Shown: positions 52,634 through 61,307, counted from the first letter of the stretch. The stretch is 64,000 nucleotides of DNA from Xanthobacter autotrophicus (GCF_029991245.1 NZ_JAIVFO010000003.1:1-64000), one strand, 5' to 3'. Made by a program: numbers and translations. The notes: generated by a model not told the origin, from the sequence alone.

Positions 52634-54067
52634 TCAGCCCGCAGTCTCGGGCCGCAGAACTTGGGCGGGACTTCTCGGATTCACACTGATGCGTTCCAGG
52701 AGCGCATATCCGATCGCGAACAGAACCACGAGCGAGCCGTAGCCGATGCGTTGACTCTGGGTCGCAGCGGTTACAACTCCGACCGTCATCGGGGCGAGAA
52801 AGGCAGTGGCCGTTCCCGAGAGGGCGAACAGCCCGAAGAACTGGGCGACGAGATGAGGCGGAGAAAGCCGGGCCATGAACGCGCGCGCCGATATGAAGCA
52901 CATGGCGGCAAAAATGTTCAGGACCAGTGAAATGAGAATGTAGGTGAGTTCCGGCCAAGTCTTGAAGATCGGTCCTTCCCAGACCGGCCGCGCCAGCTCC
53001 GGATCGGAGTAGAAAAAGATTTCCTGGCGCCCGATGCTGACAGCCAGCAGCACGGACAGCATGGCGCAGGCCACGCCGAAAGACAGAGTGAACTTCGAGC
53101 CATAGCGATCATCCATGCGCCCGCCGAGAAGGCTGCCCAAAATACCGCCGGCAGCCATCACCAAAAGCATGATGGCGAGTTCCGTCGGTCCCCATCCAAA
53201 GATGCCCGCGGCATAGATGCCGTAGAACATGAGAGCGCCGACAAGGGCGTCGTTGACGAACATCCGGGCGATGAGAAGGCGGCCGACATCGGGATAGGAT
53301 TTGAGGTGGGACAATGTCTTCTTTACTTCCACCAGGCCGCTGCGCATAGCGGAGATCAGCGTTATGCCGCTGCGCGGCGTGTCGGGAGAGAAGGCGAGCA
53401 GCATGCCGACGCCGAAAGCCATCCCCACCGCTGTCAGCGGTCCAACGATCCGGATATCCTCAAAAGACGCTTGGCTCAGGTGGAAGAGCGGCTCCGAGAA
53501 AAAGGTCCAGTTCGAGCGCCCCGGCAGGGTAAAGCAGACGAGGACCAATAGGGTCAGGATCAGCGACGACCCCTGGCCCAGTGCCCCCGTGAGACCTGAG
53601 ACGAAACCCAGCTTGTTCGGTGGCGCGACAGTCGTGACCATCGCGTTCTGAAACAGAATATTGTATTCGATCAGAAAATTGAGAACCCCGAGAAGGAGCA
53701 GCGCCTGAAGGACGCCGATGGGACCGCCAGGATAAACGAACCACAGGCTCGCCATCAGTGGTACCATCAACATGGCACCGAATGCGATCCAAGGCTTTCG
53801 CGCACCGCCGCGATCGGCAATGGCCCCGATAAACGGCGCGGCGAGGCCGATGGCGAGACCTGAGGCCATGACCCCGAAGCCGTAGAGCGTCTGCCCTCTC
53901 ACGGGATCACCAACCACGTGCTCAGTAAAATAGGGCGCAAAGAGAAAAATGCTGACAAGAAGAATATAGGGTACGCGGCCAGCCTCCATGAGCGCCCAGC
54001 TCACGTATCCGATGGTTGTACGCTCACGATCTGCCGGCGGTCCACCATCGTTATTCATGATTTTCAT
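52634..54067 (-). CDS. MFS transporter, UMF1 (Atg22-like) type
   Basis: A 477-residue membrane protein with 11-12 hydrophobic segments, resembling the UMF1/Atg22 subgroup: first helix region TIGYVSWALMEAGRVPYILLVSIFLFAPYF-like, GLAAPFIGAIADRGGARKPWI between helices 2 and 3, and FISARAFMARLSPPHLVAQFFGLFALSG near the end. Members are linked to amino acid or peptide efflux in some organisms, but in catabolic islands they often serve as substrate uptake candidates. The ATG at 54067 has GGAGGAA five bases upstream. It lies between the LysR and outer-membrane protein genes. Confidence 0.85.
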   Translation of the reverse strand: MKIMNNDGGPPADRERTTIGYVSWALMEAGRVPYILLVSIFLFAPYFTEHVVGDPVRGQTLYGFGVMASGLAIGLAAPFIGAIADRGGARKPWIAFGAMLMVPLMASLWFVYPGGPIGVLQALLLLGVLNFLIEYNILFQNAMVTTVAPPNKLGFVSGLTGALGQGSSLILTLLVLVCFTLPGRSNWTFFSEPLFHLSQASFEDIRIVGPLTAVGMAFGVGMLLAFSPDTPRSGITLISAMRSGLVEVKKTLSHLKSYPDVGRLLIARMFVNDALVGALMFYGIYAAGIFGWGPTELAIMLLVMAAGGILGSLLGGRMDDRYGSKFTLSFGVACAMLSVLLAVSIGRQEIFFYSDPELARPVWEGPIFKTWPELTYILISLVLNIFAAMCFISARAFMARLSPPHLVAQFFGLFALSGTATAFLAPMTVGVVTAATQSQRIGYGSLVVLFAIGYALLERISVNPRSPAQVLRPETAG

Positions 54068-54176
54068 TTCTTCCTCCAAAAAATATGGCTGTCTGTTTCA
54101 GCTCTTATTGGTCATTCGGACACGGGTACCATGAAGAGCGAAAGCGGCCTGAAGGCCAGCCTGCGCTGATCGTTAT

Positions 54177-55160
54177 TTAGAGCTTGGTGACCAAGCGGAC
54201 CGTAAGACCCATCGATTCTGTGTTGTTTTCTCCCCACACCGTAAAGAGGCCCTTGAACATGATGTTGAAGGGTCGCTGGTCGACGAAGAAGTCGTAGGCC
54301 ACAAGCGGCCCGATATTAACCGCGCTTGCTCGGTTTCCGTTGTTACCAACGGCGACTCCAAACAAAGTGTCGTCTGAAATTTGCCGAAATCCAGTTCCGG
54401 TAAGCCCGTATTGAAGAGGGCCTTTTCTTTCTGTCAGCGCGAAATCGAGACTGATCACCGGGCCAGTCGTATAGTTTGTTTCCGTATTTTCGGTGTAAAA
54501 ATTGAAGAACATCCGCGCACTGAATTCTGTCGCGTCTCCAAAAGTCGGGCCAAGCCAGCTTTTCGTGGTATGAGTGATACCAATATTTGGCGAGAATGTG
54601 TAAAAATTCGACCCGATATTGATCCCCTGCTCGGCATTGTATGCGCCTGTCGGGAAGTTCATCCCGAAGCCCACGAGGAAAGCTGTTCCGTATGGAATCG
54701 GGATCGGCGCAGGGGGTTGACTGGCGAAGTCTGCGCTCGGGACGAATTTGCTCCAGACGAAGATGTCCGAATAGGTGTCACGCAGCCCCTGTGCACAACG
54801 CTTGGTCGCTTCAGTCAAGCCGAAGCATGTCTCTTGAACACCGACGAAGATGGAAGACGCGAGGCGGCCACCCAATACGTCAAGGTCATAGACATGGAGC
54901 CATCCCAAGCCGCCGAACTCCACATTTCCGGTCGCGGGCAGCCAGTCATCAGCCGTATACCATCCCGTCAGGTCGATGCCTCCGGCGACGGCTGCGCCAT
55001 AGTTGCCGGGCGGCGGCAGGAGGGCCGAGCGGATGTCCGTCCCTCCAATGGGGCCTGCCGGCGAAATGGATTCGGCGGCATGCACCACAGGCGCTCCCAG
55101 CCCCAACGCGACACAAAAGATCGCAGATGACAGACTTCCTTTGTCGAATAGTTCCTTCAA
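54177..55160 (-). CDS. COG4313-type outer-membrane protein (aromatic catabolism porin)
   Basis: A 327-residue outer-membrane beta-barrel like SphA/MetA-pathway porins found in aromatic-degradation clusters. A signal peptide (LSSAIFCVALGLGAPVVHAA) precedes a barrel with many Gly/aromatic strands: GNYGAAVAGGIDLTGWYTAD, FLVGFGMNFPTGAYN, a terminal FKGLFTVWG and GLTVRLVTKL. The start is TTG at 55160, with GGGAGGGG just upstream; longer frames to 55244 read through AT-rich leader. Base use is clearly AT-richer than the genome. It probably lets a hydrophobic aromatic compound across the outer membrane. Confidence 0.8.
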   Translation of the reverse strand: MKELFDKGSLSSAIFCVALGLGAPVVHAAESISPAGPIGGTDIRSALLPPPGNYGAAVAGGIDLTGWYTADDWLPATGNVEFGGLGWLHVYDLDVLGGRLASSIFVGVQETCFGLTEATKRCAQGLRDTYSDIFVWSKFVPSADFASQPPAPIPIPYGTAFLVGFGMNFPTGAYNAEQGINIGSNFYTFSPNIGITHTTKSWLGPTFGDATEFSARMFFNFYTENTETNYTTGPVISLDFALTERKGPLQYGLTGTGFRQISDDTLFGVAVGNNGNRASAVNIGPLVAYDFFVDQRPFNIMFKGLFTVWGENNTESMGLTVRLVTKL

Positions 55161-55464
55161 GGTCCCCTCCCAAAGTCCGGTTATATTCTTCCCATCGGGT
55201 TGAATTATTTTTGATACGCGTCGGCGTACAGAATTTTTGTTCATATTATACAGTATAATTTCGGATATGACGTTTGTGCAAAATCCACTCGGAACAACTT
55301 ATAATTTGTAATAATTAAACGTATTGCGTAATTTTTATGAATTTATACCATGATAAATCTATCATATATACTTGTAACTATAATATCGTTAAATAAAATA
55401 TAAGGCATTAAATCGTGGATTCTATAATGAATAGCCGTACGCGCCCAAGGTTCTGCTTTATCTG
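55161..55464. promoter_or_regulatory. AT-rich control region of the outer-membrane protein gene
   Basis: About 300 bp, by far the most AT-rich stretch in the window (55240-55440). It contains ATTATACAGTATAAT at 55245-55259, a 15-bp near-palindrome 85 bases before the TTG start, whose TATAC/GTATA core recalls the vanA operator. It probably holds the porin promoter. Confidence 0.55.
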
Positions 55465-55653
55465 TTATTTAAGTTTGAGGGGCATCGCAATATCTGCAAG
55501 CGTAGAAAATTTCGCGCTTACGAACGGAGTCTTCTTGCGTGTGATGATGCCTTGAATTTCGCTAAAGTTCCCGTCGCTTCCATGCTGGTCTCGTCGGCAC
55601 GAAACGATCTTCCCACGATGGGGCCTAGTTAACGGCTTAGCCATTCGAGACAT
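55465..55653 (-). CDS. Small hypothetical protein
   Basis: A 62-residue basic protein (MSRMAKPLTRPHRGKIVSCR start, ending DIAMPLKLK). No domain is recognised. It is supported by a strong ribosome-binding site, GGGAGG six bases before the ATG, which shadow frames rarely have. It could instead be the surviving 5' end of a larger lost gene. AT-richer than the genome, like its surroundings. Confidence 0.45.
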   Translation of the reverse strand: MSRMAKPLTRPHRGKIVSCRRDQHGSDGNFSEIQGIITRKKTPFVSAKFSTLADIAMPLKLK

Positions 55654-56195
55654 TGAATCCTCCCTCGTGTTTCTTATCCCGGCCTATGCGTGCTCTTTGA
55701 GCACACGGGCCGAATTTGTCGTCATCGTTATGCACGCAATAGACGTGTGTCAAGTGAGTGGACATGGATCAATGGCGGGTGTGGCGAGGCGCTGGGATCT
55801 TCAAAGTCGCCTTACCGTGGATCGCGCTCTAAAACATTGATAGAGGACGCCTTGTCCGAGCAGCTTGGGTGCAAGCTGGTCGGCGCGGGATCTAGGGGTG
55901 CGGGGAGCGGGGGCTGTTGCAAGCTCCCTTCCTCCGAGCGACGACACCGCGCCACTCCGCCGGCTTTGGTGAGTTTTGCTCAATAAAGGCCGCCAATTTG
56001 TCGTTTGACATCAATAGCCCAAGCGCGGAAATTCTTTCCGAAGATCACAGTTTATACCGTTGGCTCCGGTCTTCCGCCGGCGCCAAGTGGGTTCGTTCAA
56101 GCGCCACGCTGGCTTGACCAGAAGACCCTAAATCAAATTCAGGGCCTCCGGTCTCAGTCTTACTGAATATCGAAGATCTTAACACGAGGATCATT
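55654..56195. other. Intergenic region before the thiolase gene
   Basis: About 540 bp without a supportable gene. It contains repeat debris around 55815-55865 (GGATCGCGCTCTAAAACATTG, GAGGACGCCTTGTCCGAGC) of the sort scattered through Rhizobiales, and the dispersed repeat copy at 56053. A CCCTAAAT/ATTCAGGG imperfect inverted pair lies at about 56126-56144. The thiolase promoter should be near the 3' end. Confidence 0.4.
56053..56125 (+). repeat. Dispersed intergenic repeat, copy F (diverged)
   Basis: Begins TATACCGTTGGCTCCGGTC, then GGCGCCAAGTGGGTTCG, TTCAAGCGCCACGCTGGCTT, matching copies A and D block by block. It shows the repeat family also lies inside the accessory region. Confidence 0.65.
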
Positions 56196-57320
56196 ATGCC
56201 GGATTGGGACTTGCGGGATAAGGCCTGCATTGTTGGTGTCGGTTCGACCGCCTATGGCGTGTTCCCGGAAACCGACGCGGTGGGCCTGGGAATCGATGCC
56301 CTTCGGGCGGCCGTGGACGATGCCGGCATTACTTTCAACGATATTGACGGCGTCATTCTCAATCGCTTGCCCTACGACCGGTTCGCCGAGGTCGCTAATC
56401 TGCAAACGCCTTTCCTGATGCCCACCGAAGCCCACGGCCGCTTCTCGGCGATTGCCTTGAACATGGCTGTGGAGGCGCTGGCAACCGGCCAAGCCAAGAC
56501 AATCGCGCTCGTCTATGGCAATGACGGGCGATCCTCAAAGATGAAATACGGCGGCGGTGCCGGCTTTTGGGCTCCCTGGGGCTTCACCTCCCCCGGCGCC
56601 AGCCACGCCATGATGTATCGTCGGCATATGGCGCGCTTCGGGACCACGCCGGAAGATCTCGCGCATGTGGCCACGGCGTTTCGCCACCACGCGACCATGA
56701 ATCCCAATGCGGTGATGCAGAAGCCAATCACCATCCCGGATCATCAGGCAAGCCGCCATGTCTGCGACCCGCTGCGTCTGCTCGATTATTGCCTCATCAA
56801 TGACGGTGGTGTCGCCTGGATCATGACCACTTCCGAGCGCGCCAAGGACATGAAGCAGAAGCCGGTCTACGTATCGGGCTACGCGCGTCAGGACGACTTC
56901 TCGCAAAACAGCTATCCGGCAGACGATTTTTGGTATCCCGCGCTGCAGAAAGTCGCGACGCAGATCTACGAGCGTGCCGGCATAGGCCGGGACGACATCG
57001 ATGGACTGATGATTTACGACAATTTCTCGCCCACCGTGCTGTTTGCGCTTGAAGGCCTCGGCTTCTGCAAGCAGGGCGAGGGTGGCGCCTTCGTCCGCGA
57101 CGGCACGCTGCAACTCGGCAAGGGCCGCTGGCCGACCAATACGAGTGGCGGCCACCTGTCCGAAAGCTACATGCAGGGGTGGGCGCTGATCGTCGAGGGC
57201 GTGCGCCAGCTCCGCGGCGGCCAAGTTCCCCCTGAACGCCAGATCGCCAATGCCAAGGCGCTGCAATTCCTGCTAGCCACGCCGGTTTCAGCCTCCATCA
57301 TCCTGAGGAACGACGCATGA
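56196..57320 (+). CDS. Thiolase-fold aldolase-like protein (Ltp2 / lipid-transfer type)
   Basis: A 374-residue thiolase-superfamily protein without the thiolase nucleophile: the region where Cys is expected reads HGRFSAIALNMAVEAL. It begins DKACIVGVGSTAYGVFPETD. Tyr274 (MIYDNFSP) and Tyr325 (GGHLSESYMQG) sit in motifs shared with Ltp2, the steroid side-chain retro-aldolase that works with a DUF35 protein. The next gene is a DUF35 protein overlapping by four bases (ATGA). The likely job is retro-aldol cleavage of a beta-hydroxyacyl-CoA to an aldehyde and a short acyl-CoA. GAGG precedes the ATG. Confidence 0.85.
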   Translation: MPDWDLRDKACIVGVGSTAYGVFPETDAVGLGIDALRAAVDDAGITFNDIDGVILNRLPYDRFAEVANLQTPFLMPTEAHGRFSAIALNMAVEALATGQAKTIALVYGNDGRSSKMKYGGGAGFWAPWGFTSPGASHAMMYRRHMARFGTTPEDLAHVATAFRHHATMNPNAVMQKPITIPDHQASRHVCDPLRLLDYCLINDGGVAWIMTTSERAKDMKQKPVYVSGYARQDDFSQNSYPADDFWYPALQKVATQIYERAGIGRDDIDGLMIYDNFSPTVLFALEGLGFCKQGEGGAFVRDGTLQLGKGRWPTNTSGGHLSESYMQGWALIVEGVRQLRGGQVPPERQIANAKALQFLLATPVSASIILRNDA

Positions 57321-57724
57321 GCTACGTGAAGCCGCTGCCCGAGCCCGACAAATGGAGCGGGCCATTCTTCGAGGCTGCTCGCAACGAGAGGCTCGCGGCA
57401 CAGCGCTGCACGGCGACTGGCAAATTCTTCTTTCCGCCTGCGCCCGTCTCCCCCTTCACCCGTGACAAGAACTGGTCTTGGGAGACGCTCTCCGGCAGGG
57501 GAAAGATCGCCTCGTTCGTGGTGATGCACCAGAAATATTTCCCCGGCTTTGCCGACGAGATTCCCTACGCCGTCATTGAGGTTGAGCTCGACGAGGGCGT
57601 CCGGTTGATCTCCAACATCATCGAGCTGGGCAGCCTCACGCTCGAGGTCGGCATGCCAGTGGAAGTGGTTTTTCTGAAAGCCACGGACGATTTCACCCTG
57701 CCGGTTTTCAAGCCGGCGACCTGA
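57317..57724 (+). CDS. DUF35 OB-fold protein (aldolase partner)
   Basis: A 135-residue DUF35 protein. The N-terminal helix is followed by the position of the rubredoxin-like zinc ribbon (RLAAQRCTATGKFFFPPAPVSP), but only one Cys remains, so metal binding is probably lost. The OB-fold part contains WSWETLSGRGKIASFVVMHQ and PYAVIEVELDEGVRLISNI. DUF35 proteins pair with thiolase-fold enzymes and help bind acyl-CoA. The start overlaps the stop of the thiolase-type gene, strong evidence for a complex. Confidence 0.9.
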   Translation: MSYVKPLPEPDKWSGPFFEAARNERLAAQRCTATGKFFFPPAPVSPFTRDKNWSWETLSGRGKIASFVVMHQKYFPGFADEIPYAVIEVELDEGVRLISNIIELGSLTLEVGMPVEVVFLKATDDFTLPVFKPAT

Positions 57725-57825
57725 TCTGGAGTCGGGTTCGATCAACTTGCACCGCGAGCTGATCGCGGCGGGTTCCGGGTGGACTGAAAAGGTGGTGGTC
57801 CACCAGATGAAATGCGGAGACAGCA

Positions 57826-58605
57826 ATGAGCGATGAAAATCTGATCGTGGTCGAAGAAAAGGAAGGGTACGCCGTTCTTCGCATCAACCGTCCCGACAAA
57901 CGCAATGCCATGAGCAAGGCGGCCCGTGCGCAGATGCTCGCGGCCCTCAAGACGCTTGAAGGCAAATATGGCGCGGTCGTCATAACTGGCACCGATACCA
58001 GCTTCTGCGCAGGCATGGATCTGAAGGAAGCCAGCGCCGACCGCGAAGCCGGCGTCGAGCCCGATCCGGCCACGTCCTGGAATGCGGTCAACGAGGCGCT
58101 GCGCGCCCACCCCTCCATCTTCATCGCCGCCGTGAATGGTATCGCACTTGGGGGCGGCGTCACACTCATCAATATCTGTGATCTCGCCATCGCGTCCGAC
58201 CGGGCGTCGATGGGCATGCCGGAGATGGGGTTCGCCACCTATCCAGGTCTTGCCGGACCCTCGACGCAATATTCGCTGCCGCGCAAGCACGCCGCCTGGA
58301 TGATGTTCACCACCGAGCGCGTGGATGGGGAGACGGCGGTGCGCTGGGGCCTCGTCAACAAGGTCGTGCCCCACGAAAAGCTCCTGTTGGAAGCGGAGGC
58401 GGTGGCCGCCAAGATCGGGCAGTTCAACCAGGTCGCGCTCGCGGTAAGCAAGCGCGCCATGGACGAGGTTCCGGTAAAGATCGACTGGGCGGCGGCTTTC
58501 GAGTACGGCGTCGAGAAGAATCGCGAGATCGGTCGGAATACGACCGCCGCCAACGAAGGGCTGGCGCGCTTCTCGAAGGGCGAGCGGCTGGTCGGCCAGG
58601 GCTGA
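57826..58605 (+). CDS. Enoyl-CoA hydratase/isomerase family protein
   Basis: A 259-residue crotonase-fold protein. Oxyanion-hole segments are CAGMDLKE (about 61-68) and GIALGGGVTL (about 105-114). Glu133 (MGMPEMGF) is in the position of a catalytic Glu. The AGMDLKE string also occurs in hydroxycinnamoyl-CoA hydratase-lyases, but the rest of the sequence is not clearly of that type. Expected reaction: hydration of an enoyl-CoA to the beta-hydroxyacyl-CoA that the Ltp2-like protein would cleave. GGAG precedes the ATG by six bases; it lies 101 bp after the DUF35 gene. Confidence 0.88.
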   Translation: MSDENLIVVEEKEGYAVLRINRPDKRNAMSKAARAQMLAALKTLEGKYGAVVITGTDTSFCAGMDLKEASADREAGVEPDPATSWNAVNEALRAHPSIFIAAVNGIALGGGVTLINICDLAIASDRASMGMPEMGFATYPGLAGPSTQYSLPRKHAAWMMFTTERVDGETAVRWGLVNKVVPHEKLLLEAEAVAAKIGQFNQVALAVSKRAMDEVPVKIDWAAAFEYGVEKNREIGRNTTAANEGLARFSKGERLVGQG

Positions 58606-58838
58606 GTGGATCCCGGCAGGCCAACGGAATGATGCGCCTGCCAATGCAACCACTCCCGTCGATCCGCCGGCGGCGACGCGGCGGGAGTGGGAAATCTGGT
58701 GCGGTCCTGCATCCGCTGCAAACTGTGCTGTCTGCTACAGAACATTTCGGTCGGTTTGAACCGGAAGCTGACCGGATAAGCGTTTTCCGCGCTTGAGCTT
58801 AGGGCATAATCGACCCGAACGTAGAATTCGGAACTTAC
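58606..58838. other. Intergenic region before the ferredoxin gene
   Basis: A 233-bp gap with no supportable gene; it may hold a separate promoter for the ferredoxin gene. Nothing else is recognised. Confidence 0.35.
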
Positions 58839-59156
58839 ATGGCGAAAATTGTGATAATCGATCGCAGCCTCGACGAAACCCAGGTCGAGGGAAAAGAGGG
58901 TCTCTCCGTGATGGAGATCATCCGGGACAGCGGGTTTGACGAACTGCTGGCTTTGTGCGGTGGGTGCTGCTCTTGCGCTACCTGCCATGTCTACGTGGAT
59001 CCGACGTTTTCATCTTTGCTACCTGAGATGAGCGATGAGGAGCATGATCTGCTCGACGGTTCAAGCAGTCGTCGCGCCGAATCCCGGCTTTCGTGTCAGC
59101 TGTTCTTCTCTGATGCGCTCGACGGGCTCCGCGTCACGATAGCGCCAGAGGATTGA
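58839..59156 (+). CDS. Adrenodoxin-type 2Fe-2S ferredoxin
   Basis: A 105-residue electron carrier. Cluster ligands by the adrenodoxin pattern (Cys-x5-Cys-x2-Cys and a distant Cys) are Cys40, Cys46, Cys49 and Cys86; Cys43 and Cys44 are extra cysteines inside the loop CGGCCSCATC, unusual for the family. Such ferredoxins mostly serve cytochrome P450s or Rieske oxygenases. Neither a P450 nor a matching reductase lies in the window, and VanB carries its own 2Fe-2S domain, so the partner is unknown. A GC-rich hairpin follows immediately. Confidence 0.9.
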   Translation: MAKIVIIDRSLDETQVEGKEGLSVMEIIRDSGFDELLALCGGCCSCATCHVYVDPTFSSLLPEMSDEEHDLLDGSSSRRAESRLSCQLFFSDALDGLRVTIAPED

Positions 59157-59182
59157 GCGGGAGCAGGGCCTGCTCCTCCCGC
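59157..59182 (+). terminator. Hairpin after the ferredoxin gene
   Basis: GCGGGAGCAGGGCCTGCTCC with CTCCCGC: a GC-rich stem with a bulge, starting right after the TGA. No T tract follows. It lies before the insertion sequence. Confidence 0.5.
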
Positions 59183-59232
59183 ATCTTGGAGCCATGCTGC
59201 CGAAACGTACCTGGATCGCACGAAGGGGCTAA

Positions 59233-60090
59233 GAACACCTAACAAAACGATTTATTAACCATGTTTGGGCGAGCCTTGGGCATGGCCAAGCAGCTTTTGC
59301 CCGATGCCCTTTGGGCCGAGATCGCCCCGTTGTTTCCTCCCGCTGCGCCGCGCCCGAAGGGCGGGCGGCCTCGGGTGGAGAACCGCGAGGCGCTGACCGG
59401 CATCCTGTTCGTGCTGTACACCGCGATCCCGTGGGAGCGGCTGCAGGTCGAGGTGGCCGGATGCTCGGGCATGACCTGCTGGCGACGGCTGCGGGCCTGG
59501 CAGGATGCCCGCTTGTGGGACGAGATCCACCGCCACATGCTGGAGCGCCTCAGCCTCGCCGGCGAGATCGACTGGTCGCGCGCCAGCGTGGACTCCTCGT
59601 CGGTCCCGGCCAAAAGGGGGGCGACGCGATCGGCCCGAACCCGACCGATCGCGGCAAGCGGGGCACCAAGCGGCACATCGTGGTCGACCGAAGGGGCCTG
59701 CCTCTCGCCGTCGTCCTGACCGGAGCCAACCGTCACGACAGCATGGCGCTGACCACCGTGGTCGATGCCATCCAGCCTGTCCGCCAACGACGCGGTCGTC
59801 CCCGTAAACGGCCCCAAAAGCTCCACGCCGACAAGGGCTACGACTTCGACCGTCGCCGGAAGGACCTGCGCAAGCGGGGCATCACGCCTCGCATCACGCG
59901 TCGCGGCATCGACAGTTCCGAGCATCTCGGCAAGCACAGATGGGTGGTCGAGCGCACCTTCGCCTGGATCAACAAGTTCCGGCGTCTCACCATCCGATAC
60001 GAACGCCACGTCGACCTCTACCGCGCCTTCCTCGTTCTCGCCGCCGCTATCATCTGCTTCAGAGCCATCGACAGGTTTTGTTAGGTGTTC
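59233..60090 (+). mobile_element. IS5-family insertion sequence (IS427-like group)
   Basis: An 858-bp element with 16-bp perfect terminal inverted repeats (GAACACCTAACAAAAC at 59233-59248, its complement at 60075-60090). It is flanked by a direct TAA (59230-59232 and 60091-60093), matching the TNA duplication of the IS427 group. It carries one transposase gene in two frames. It sits in the gap between the converging ferredoxin and CoA-transferase genes. Confidence 0.92.
59261..60084 (+). CDS. IS5-family transposase, two overlapping frames
   Basis: The first frame (59261-59719) encodes the N-terminal part, MAKQLLPDALWAEIAPLFPP to RASVDSSSVPAKRG. The second, in the -1 frame and ending at 60084, encodes the DDE catalytic part: GTKRHIVVDRRGLPLAVVLT, HADKGYDFD, and the WVVERTFAWINKFRRLTIRYE end. 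The frames meet at CCAAAAGGGGGGCG (about 59609), a run suited to programmed frameshifting, as usual in this group. The catalytic residues look intact, so the element may be active. Confidence 0.9.
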
Positions 60091-61307
60091 TAAATCAGCA
60101 CCTCCTGTGCGATCAGGACATCTATTTCCTCTGGGGACTTGCCGAGCCGCACCTCAAGGATTTCGCGGGTGTGCTCTCCCAGCAGCGGTGCCGCGAGGCG
60201 TGGACCAACGGGCCCGGACGCAAAGCGGAAGGGTGGGCCATTGTAGATGGAGTTGCCCATCTCGGCATGGAGCAGGTAACGCCAGTGGTCCCGGTGCCGC
60301 ATCTGCGGATCGCGATCGATCAGGTCGGCTGCGTTCTGCACCACCCCTGCCGTTACGCTGGCGGCCTGCAGCGCGTCCATCAATTCGTAGCCATCGCGTT
60401 GGAGGGTGTGCGTGGCGATCGCGCGGTCGATCGCCACGCAATTTTTGAGGCGATTTTGCAGCGCGCGCCACTCGGGCCTGTCCAGGGAGTCCGCGCCGAG
60501 GATCCGGGTGAGCGCTCGCCATTGGCCATCAGTGCCGACGCTAATGGCAATCCAGCGGTCATCCCCGGTCGTCGGGTACACACCGTGCGGCGCCTTGGCG
60601 GCATCGCGGTTGCCCTGCCTTGTCGCGACGCGCCCATTGACCTGGAAGTCCATGACCGGGGTCGGCATCAGCGCGAGCATGGGCTCGGTCTGCGCCATGT
60701 CGATCTTCTGGCCTTCGCCGGTCCGCCGTTTGTGGCGCAGCGCGGCCATGACAGCGAAGGCGCCGTGGCAGGGATTGGGAACGTGATCGGGATAGTTCGT
60801 GCCGGTCCCAGTCGGCTCGCGGTCGGGGTAGCCGCTCAGCCCCAGGAAGCCGGTGAGCGCGGCCATGGTGATGCCGTAGCCCAGCATCATCCGGTCCGGC
60901 CCTTCGTCCCCGTTCATCGACATGCCGATATAGATGAGCCCAGGGTTCAGCGCGACCAGCTGGTCATAGCCGACACCGAGCTTCTCCATCGTACCGGGCC
61001 GGAAATTGTTGGCGACGATGTCGGCCTCGGCGATGAGCGCGCGCACGATCTCGACGCCCCGCGGATCCTTCATGTTCACCGTTATGGAACGCTTGGAGCT
61101 GTTGCGGTCGGCGAAATAGCCGCTGCGATTCACGCTGCGCACGCCGTCCTTGAAGGGCGGGGCAAGGCGCAGGCTGTCGAGCGATCTGGTGCTTTCCACC
61201 TTGACGACGTCGGCCCCCATGTCGGCCAGCAGCTTGGTCATGTACGAGCCGGCGCCGACCCAGCAGAAGTCGATGATACTCACACCAGCCAAAGGCAGCC
61301 TGCTCAT
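60090..61307 (-). CDS. CaiB/BaiF family CoA-transferase, second of a pair
   Basis: A 405-residue class III CoA-transferase that moves CoA between acyl groups through an enzyme-bound anhydride. It starts MSRLPLAGVSIIDFCWVGAGS, with LLADMGADVVKVES and the catalytic Asp in EGQKIDMAQTEPM. AGGAGG lies seven bases before the ATG at 61307, which overlaps the stop of the upstream CoA-transferase gene (ATGA); the longer frame is not coding. The two proteins may act as a pair. The stop codon TAG is partly formed by the last base of the IS element (60090). Confidence 0.9.
   Translation of the reverse strand: MSRLPLAGVSIIDFCWVGAGSYMTKLLADMGADVVKVESTRSLDSLRLAPPFKDGVRSVNRSGYFADRNSSKRSITVNMKDPRGVEIVRALIAEADIVANNFRPGTMEKLGVGYDQLVALNPGLIYIGMSMNGDEGPDRMMLGYGITMAALTGFLGLSGYPDREPTGTGTNYPDHVPNPCHGAFAVMAALRHKRRTGEGQKIDMAQTEPMLALMPTPVMDFQVNGRVATRQGNRDAAKAPHGVYPTTGDDRWIAISVGTDGQWRALTRILGADSLDRPEWRALQNRLKNCVAIDRAIATHTLQRDGYELMDALQAASVTAGVVQNAADLIDRDPQMRHRDHWRYLLHAEMGNSIYNGPPFRFASGPVGPRLAAPLLGEHTREILEVRLGKSPEEIDVLIAQEVLI

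Noticed and set aside
57826-58605. Calling the hydratase a feruloyl-CoA hydratase-lyase (Ech/HCHL)
   Set aside because: Only the AGMDLKE segment is suggestive; the surrounding sequence is not clearly of that type, no feruloyl-CoA synthetase is present, and an Ltp2-like aldolase is at hand.
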